This document shows positions 24,687 through 27,814 of a stretch of 27,814 nt of DNA, piece by piece (the first letter of the stretch is position 1; every line of letters begins with the position of its first letter). Origin of the DNA: DATNFP01 sp035606335 (GTDB lineage: Bacteria; Bacteroidota; Bacteroidia; Chitinophagales; Chitinophagaceae); the NCBI GenBank assembly GCA_035606335.1, contig DATNFP010000196.1, positions 1-27,814 on the forward strand. Direction: 5' to 3'. A program made the position numbers and the translations under genes. The notes beneath the pieces were generated by a model that was not told the origin of the DNA, made no database searches, and saw nothing but the letters and a program-made list of their open reading frames with translations.

Positions 24687-26552
24687 ATGGATTTTACAGA
24701 TTTACTCTATAAGAGATTGATCATTACTGTATTTGCTCTTTTAATATGTCCTTTTAGCAATGCACAAAACTTACTTGATAAAAATGTCTCTGTTAATGCC
24801 TATCATATACCACTAAGCAATGTTCTGAAGGATATCGGCAGGCAGGGTAATTTCTATTTTTCCTACAGCAACAATATTATACACGACGATAGCATAGTCA
24901 CAATAGCTGCTCACAATAAAACAGTAGGACAAGTGCTGGATATACTTTTTAATGGCAGTTGCCAGTACAAGGAAGCAAGTAATCATATCATCTTGCAACC
25001 ACTTACAAAGGAGCGTTTATATACTATCACCGGGTTTGTGAAAGATGAAAAAACAGGAGAAAAAATCAGTAACGCCAGCATATATGAGCAACAGGAATTA
25101 GTTTCCTCATTAACAGATAATAATGGCTATTTCAGGCTAAAGCTCAGAAATAAAAACAAATATGCCACTGCGTCCATTACAATTAGCAGAGAAAATTATA
25201 TCGATACATCCATATTAGTACTACCGGGATATGACAGGGAATTGGATGTTCATATTAAGCCAATAACACTTGTGCTGCTAGATACAGTTATTATTACTCA
25301 GCATTCACAAGTTGAAAAAACATGGATTGGAAGATTATTCCTTTCTTCTAAACAAAGTATTCAGGGGATCAATCTTGACAAGTTCATTGTTAAAAAACCT
25401 TTCCAATTTTCACTCGTACCGGGATTGAGTACCCATGGAAGGTTAAGCTCTCAGATGACAAACAAATTCTCTCTTAATATTCTTGGCGGTTATACTGCAG
25501 GTGTAAATGGGTTTGAATTGGGCGGCTTTAATATTACAAGAAAAGATGCAAAGTATGCCCAGGTAGGTGGTTTGTTCAATGTTGTGGGTGGTAGCGTAGA
25601 AGGCGTACAGATAGGCGGATTATATAATCATGTTATGGATTCTCTGCGAGGCGTGCAGGTCGCAGGGATTATTAATGTCTCAAAAAAACATGTTGATGGT
25701 GTGCAGATTGGTGGCATATATAATCATCTATCCGATAGCATGGAGGGAGTACAGATAGGTGGCATCGCGAACTACGTAAAGACTGGCACAAAAGGCATGC
25801 AGGTAGCAGGAATAGATAATATCAGTGCTAAAGAAGTAAAAGGCTTACAAATTAGCGGCATTAGCAACTTTACCCAAAATGTAGAAGGTGCGCAGATCGC
25901 TGGAATTAATAATTACTCAAAAAAAGCGAATGGCCTTCAGCTCGCGGGAGTTATCAACTATAGCAAAGAAGTGAAAGGCATGCAGTTGAGTGGAGTATTT
26001 AACTATGCTAAAAAAGTGGATGGGGTTCAGCTAAGTCTTGTCAATTATGCCGACACTTCTTCAGGTTGCAGCATTGGGTTAATTAACGTGATTAAAAAAG
26101 GGTATCATAAACTTTCTATCTCTACCAACGAGGTAATGAATGTAAATGTTGCTTACAAAGGCGGCACTAAACAATTCTATACAATTCTGTTTGGCGCACT
26201 AAATGTAGCGAATGGCAGTAGTAATGCTTATTCATTTGGCTATGGCATTGGCAGTGAATTTCGTTTAAGCAACACACTCGCTGTCACAACTGAGCTTACA
26301 GCACAAAATCTTTATCTCGGTAGTTGGGATAAGCTTCCCTTTCTGTATAGAGTTCAGCCTGATTTAAATGTAAAGTTGTCTAAAAAACTTTCGCTCTTTG
26401 CAGGGCCTGCATTTTCTGTATATTATTCCACACAGACCAGTCATGTGAATGGTTATAAATCAGATATTCCAGGCTCAAGCTATCACTCCATTTTCATCGC
26501 TAAAAATTATACGGGCTGGTTCGGATGGCATGTTGGTCTCAACCTTTTTTGA
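24687..26552 (+). CDS. STN-domain outer-membrane protein with glycine-rich surface repeats
   Basis: The 621 residues start with a signal peptide ending FSNAQ. An STN domain follows (residues about 38-100; HIPLSNVLKDIGRQGNFYFS, VGQVLDILFNGS), then a carboxypeptidase-like sandwich (YTITGFVKDEKTGEKISNAS, about 112-190). Residues about 290-455 hold ten to twelve repeats of 15-16 residues with the pattern G-(V/L/M)-Q-(I/V/L)-(G/A/S)-G-(I/V/L)-x-N, similar to surface repeats I recall in Leptospira LA_2272-type proteins. The last 155 residues alternate like beta-strands and end GLNLF, a typical outer-membrane barrel ending with Phe. There is no TonB plug. It probably signals to FecR through STN; the ligand is unknown. 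Confidence 0.85.
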   Translation: MDFTDLLYKRLIITVFALLICPFSNAQNLLDKNVSVNAYHIPLSNVLKDIGRQGNFYFSYSNNIIHDDSIVTIAAHNKTVGQVLDILFNGSCQYKEASNHIILQPLTKERLYTITGFVKDEKTGEKISNASIYEQQELVSSLTDNNGYFRLKLRNKNKYATASITISRENYIDTSILVLPGYDRELDVHIKPITLVLLDTVIITQHSQVEKTWIGRLFLSSKQSIQGINLDKFIVKKPFQFSLVPGLSTHGRLSSQMTNKFSLNILGGYTAGVNGFELGGFNITRKDAKYAQVGGLFNVVGGSVEGVQIGGLYNHVMDSLRGVQVAGIINVSKKHVDGVQIGGIYNHLSDSMEGVQIGGIANYVKTGTKGMQVAGIDNISAKEVKGLQISGISNFTQNVEGAQIAGINNYSKKANGLQLAGVINYSKEVKGMQLSGVFNYAKKVDGVQLSLVNYADTSSGCSIGLINVIKKGYHKLSISTNEVMNVNVAYKGGTKQFYTILFGALNVANGSSNAYSFGYGIGSEFRLSNTLAVTTELTAQNLYLGSWDKLPFLYRVQPDLNVKLSKKLSLFAGPAFSVYYSTQTSHVNGYKSDIPGSSYHSIFIAKNYTGWFGWHVGLNLF

Positions 26553-26670
26553 CGAGCTAAAAGCGATTTTTACTTCGGGGTTTATTGTCGTTATCTTTTT
26601 TTCTCCGTAATGTTGTTATAAGTTATTTTTACGCAGGATGAGTTGTTAAGCAACTTCCTCTTGGAAATGA

Positions 26671-26817
26671 TGTGATAGGCGTGAGATATTGTGTGATATT
26701 TATGTGATAAGGATGAGAGCAGATGAGATATTGAAAATAGCATTTATAACTATCTCCTATTGCAGGTTTCAGAGGCAAGATCATTTTACAGGTACAATTT
26801 TTATAAAAAATGTGATA
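26671..26817 (+). repeat. Four TGTGATA repeats before the DoxX-family gene
   Basis: TGTGATA occurs at 26671, 26692, 26703 and 26811, and GAGATATTG occurs twice between them, within a non-coding gap of about 260 bp after the STN-protein gene. This could be a cluster of regulator sites or chance in AT-rich DNA. Confidence 0.3.
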
Positions 26818-27227
26818 TGGCGATATTAGGGAAACTCAGTAATTACAGAAGCACTGCATTATTAATTATGCGTGTAGGCCTCGGGCTTATGATGATAGTA
26901 GCACATGGCTACTCTAAATTAATTGGTGGGCCCGATATGTGGGCAAAAATTGGTAGCAGTATGGGCTTTTTCGGTATCCATTCCGGGTATATGATATGGG
27001 GTCTTTTGTCTGCACTTACTGAATCTGTCGGAGGCCTGCTCATCGTGTTAGGATTATTCTTCCGCCCTATCTGCCTTTTTATGATAATCAACCTGTTTGT
27101 AGCTTCTACTCATCACTTCGTAGCGGGACAAGGATTAGCCGGTGCCGCACACGCTATCGAAGTAGGTATTGCATTTATAGGGCTATTCATTCTCGGCCCG
27201 GGTAGATATTCTGTTGACAAGGTGTAG
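26817..27227 (+). CDS. DoxX-family membrane protein
   Basis: I start at the ATG at 26817 (MAILGKLSNYRSTALLIMRV), because the upstream extension to 26760 has no start better than TTG and no membrane character. The 136 residues hold four transmembrane helices with the DoxX features LLIMRVGLGLMMIVAHGYSK, a GGPDMW loop, LTESVGGLLIVLGLFFRP, and AAHAIEVGIAFIGLFILGPG. DoxX proteins in Bacteroidota are of ill-defined function, often linked with redox or sulfur metabolism; no substrate can be named here. It appears to be a single gene. Confidence 0.88.
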   Translation: MAILGKLSNYRSTALLIMRVGLGLMMIVAHGYSKLIGGPDMWAKIGSSMGFFGIHSGYMIWGLLSALTESVGGLLIVLGLFFRPICLFMIINLFVASTHHFVAGQGLAGAAHAIEVGIAFIGLFILGPGRYSVDKV

Positions 27228-27345
27228 ATTTTATACTACTTAATGTATCAGTAACAGTTACTTATCACAGTAAGCATTAAAATTTCTGCTATCTTAGCAG
27301 CAGTATTTTATCGGCATTGCCGGACTATTTGATAAGGCTATAATT

Positions 27346-27814
27346 ATGAACCAGACCGGTAAACGAAAGCACGTCCTGACAAGAATCTTAAAGATAACCG
27401 GAATTACATTCGTCAGTATCATTCTGTTACTATTCCTTTTACCTTACTTATTCCCACAAACAATAACGAGCAAAATAAAACAATGGACAAACCAGCGTAT
27501 TAATGGAGAGTTGTCCTTCACAAGTGTTCACCTATCCTTCTTTCGCCATTTCCCCGCGCTCACACTTACATTAAATGATTTTACTTTAAAAGGTTCTGCT
27601 CCATTCAGGCAAGACACATTGGTAAGTGCGAAGGAAATATCGCTTGGACTGGATATCTCTACTGTATTCAAAGGCCAGCTAAAAGTGAATAAAATATTTC
27701 TAAGCCATGCATTTATAAATGTCCAGGTAGATAGTAGCGGTAATGCCAACTACAATGTATATGTATCTAAGCCTAGTAAAACAACAACCAATGAGAATGA
27801 CACAAGCGGCATGG
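27346..27814 (+). CDS. AsmA-family protein, N-terminal part (cut by the window end)
   Basis: The frame starts MNQTGKRKHVLTRILKITGI, followed by a single membrane helix (FVSIILLLFLLPYLF), and runs open for 156 codons to the last base. INGELSFTSVHLSFFRHFPA, LTLNDFTLKGS and AKEISLGLDIS are characteristic of the AsmA N-terminal region in Bacteroidota. These are large inner-membrane-anchored periplasmic proteins related to TamB-like lipid-transfer bridges, thought to affect outer-membrane biogenesis. The remainder lies outside the window. Confidence 0.88.
   Translation, partial: MNQTGKRKHVLTRILKITGITFVSIILLLFLLPYLFPQTITSKIKQWTNQRINGELSFTSVHLSFFRHFPALTLTLNDFTLKGSAPFRQDTLVSAKEISLGLDISTVFKGQLKVNKIFLSHAFINVQVDSSGNANYNVYVSKPSKTTTNENDTSGM

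Noticed and set aside
26576..26600. Possible third ECF promoter (GGGGTTTATTGTCG)
   Set aside because: The first block is altered and the second block is 3 nt away instead of 11, so the layout does not match the other two sites.

Overview
The window looks like a chromosomal segment of a Bacteroidota bacterium, most likely in or near the Chitinophagaceae. The reasons are exact TAnnTTTG -7 boxes in front of several genes, few strong Shine-Dalgarno sequences, an ECF sigma/FecR/outer-membrane signalling cluster, a TonB-dependent receptor with a carboxypeptidase-like N-terminal domain, a KDO8P-type DAHP synthase fused to chorismate mutase, and phosphosulfolactate synthase. The phylum is supported by the sequence; the family is inference.

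Bases 1-2630 hold an ECF-type sigma factor and an atypical short-chain dehydrogenase on the minus strand. Both are broken, by an in-frame stop at codon 19 and by a 4-bp tandem duplication respectively. Next comes a small cysteine-rich secreted protein. Bases 2630-9181 carry a minus-strand RND efflux module: tetR, then adaptor, pump and outer-membrane channel. Near-identical palindromes lie just upstream of tetR and of the adaptor gene, so the TetR protein probably controls both.

Bases 9366-13550 look like a small genomic island next to a tRNA-Ala(GGC) gene. A 48-bp sequence made of the tRNA 3' end plus its terminator is repeated at both ends of a 4.1-kb segment, and a more diverged third copy lies beyond the efflux operon at 2534-2580. 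The 4.1-kb segment has no integrase. Its four genes are a PD-(D/E)XK nuclease-like protein, a RES-domain-like protein, a small protein with an RxxxxH motif, and a J-domain protein with an unknown C-terminal part. A second, degenerate tRNA-Ala copy lies in tandem with the good one.

Bases 13800-19800 are mostly core metabolism: a 52-residue membrane protein overlapping the end of lpxB, lpxB with a coupled membrane protein, phosphosulfolactate synthase, shikimate dehydrogenase, a methyltransferase, DAHP synthase-chorismate mutase, and truB. The last two are divergent, and each has a -7 box only 4-5 nt before its start codon.

Bases 19802-27814 hold a lipoprotein of unknown function, a TonB-dependent receptor, and then an ECF sigma/FecR/STN-domain operon, a DoxX-family membrane protein and the start of an AsmA-family protein. 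The receptor and the sigma factor share a 31-bp two-block promoter motif (25 of 31 identical), so the sigma factor probably drives both. The STN-domain protein is not a TonB-dependent receptor: it carries about ten glycine-rich repeats and a probable C-terminal beta-barrel. This suggests an unusual surface-signalling layout.
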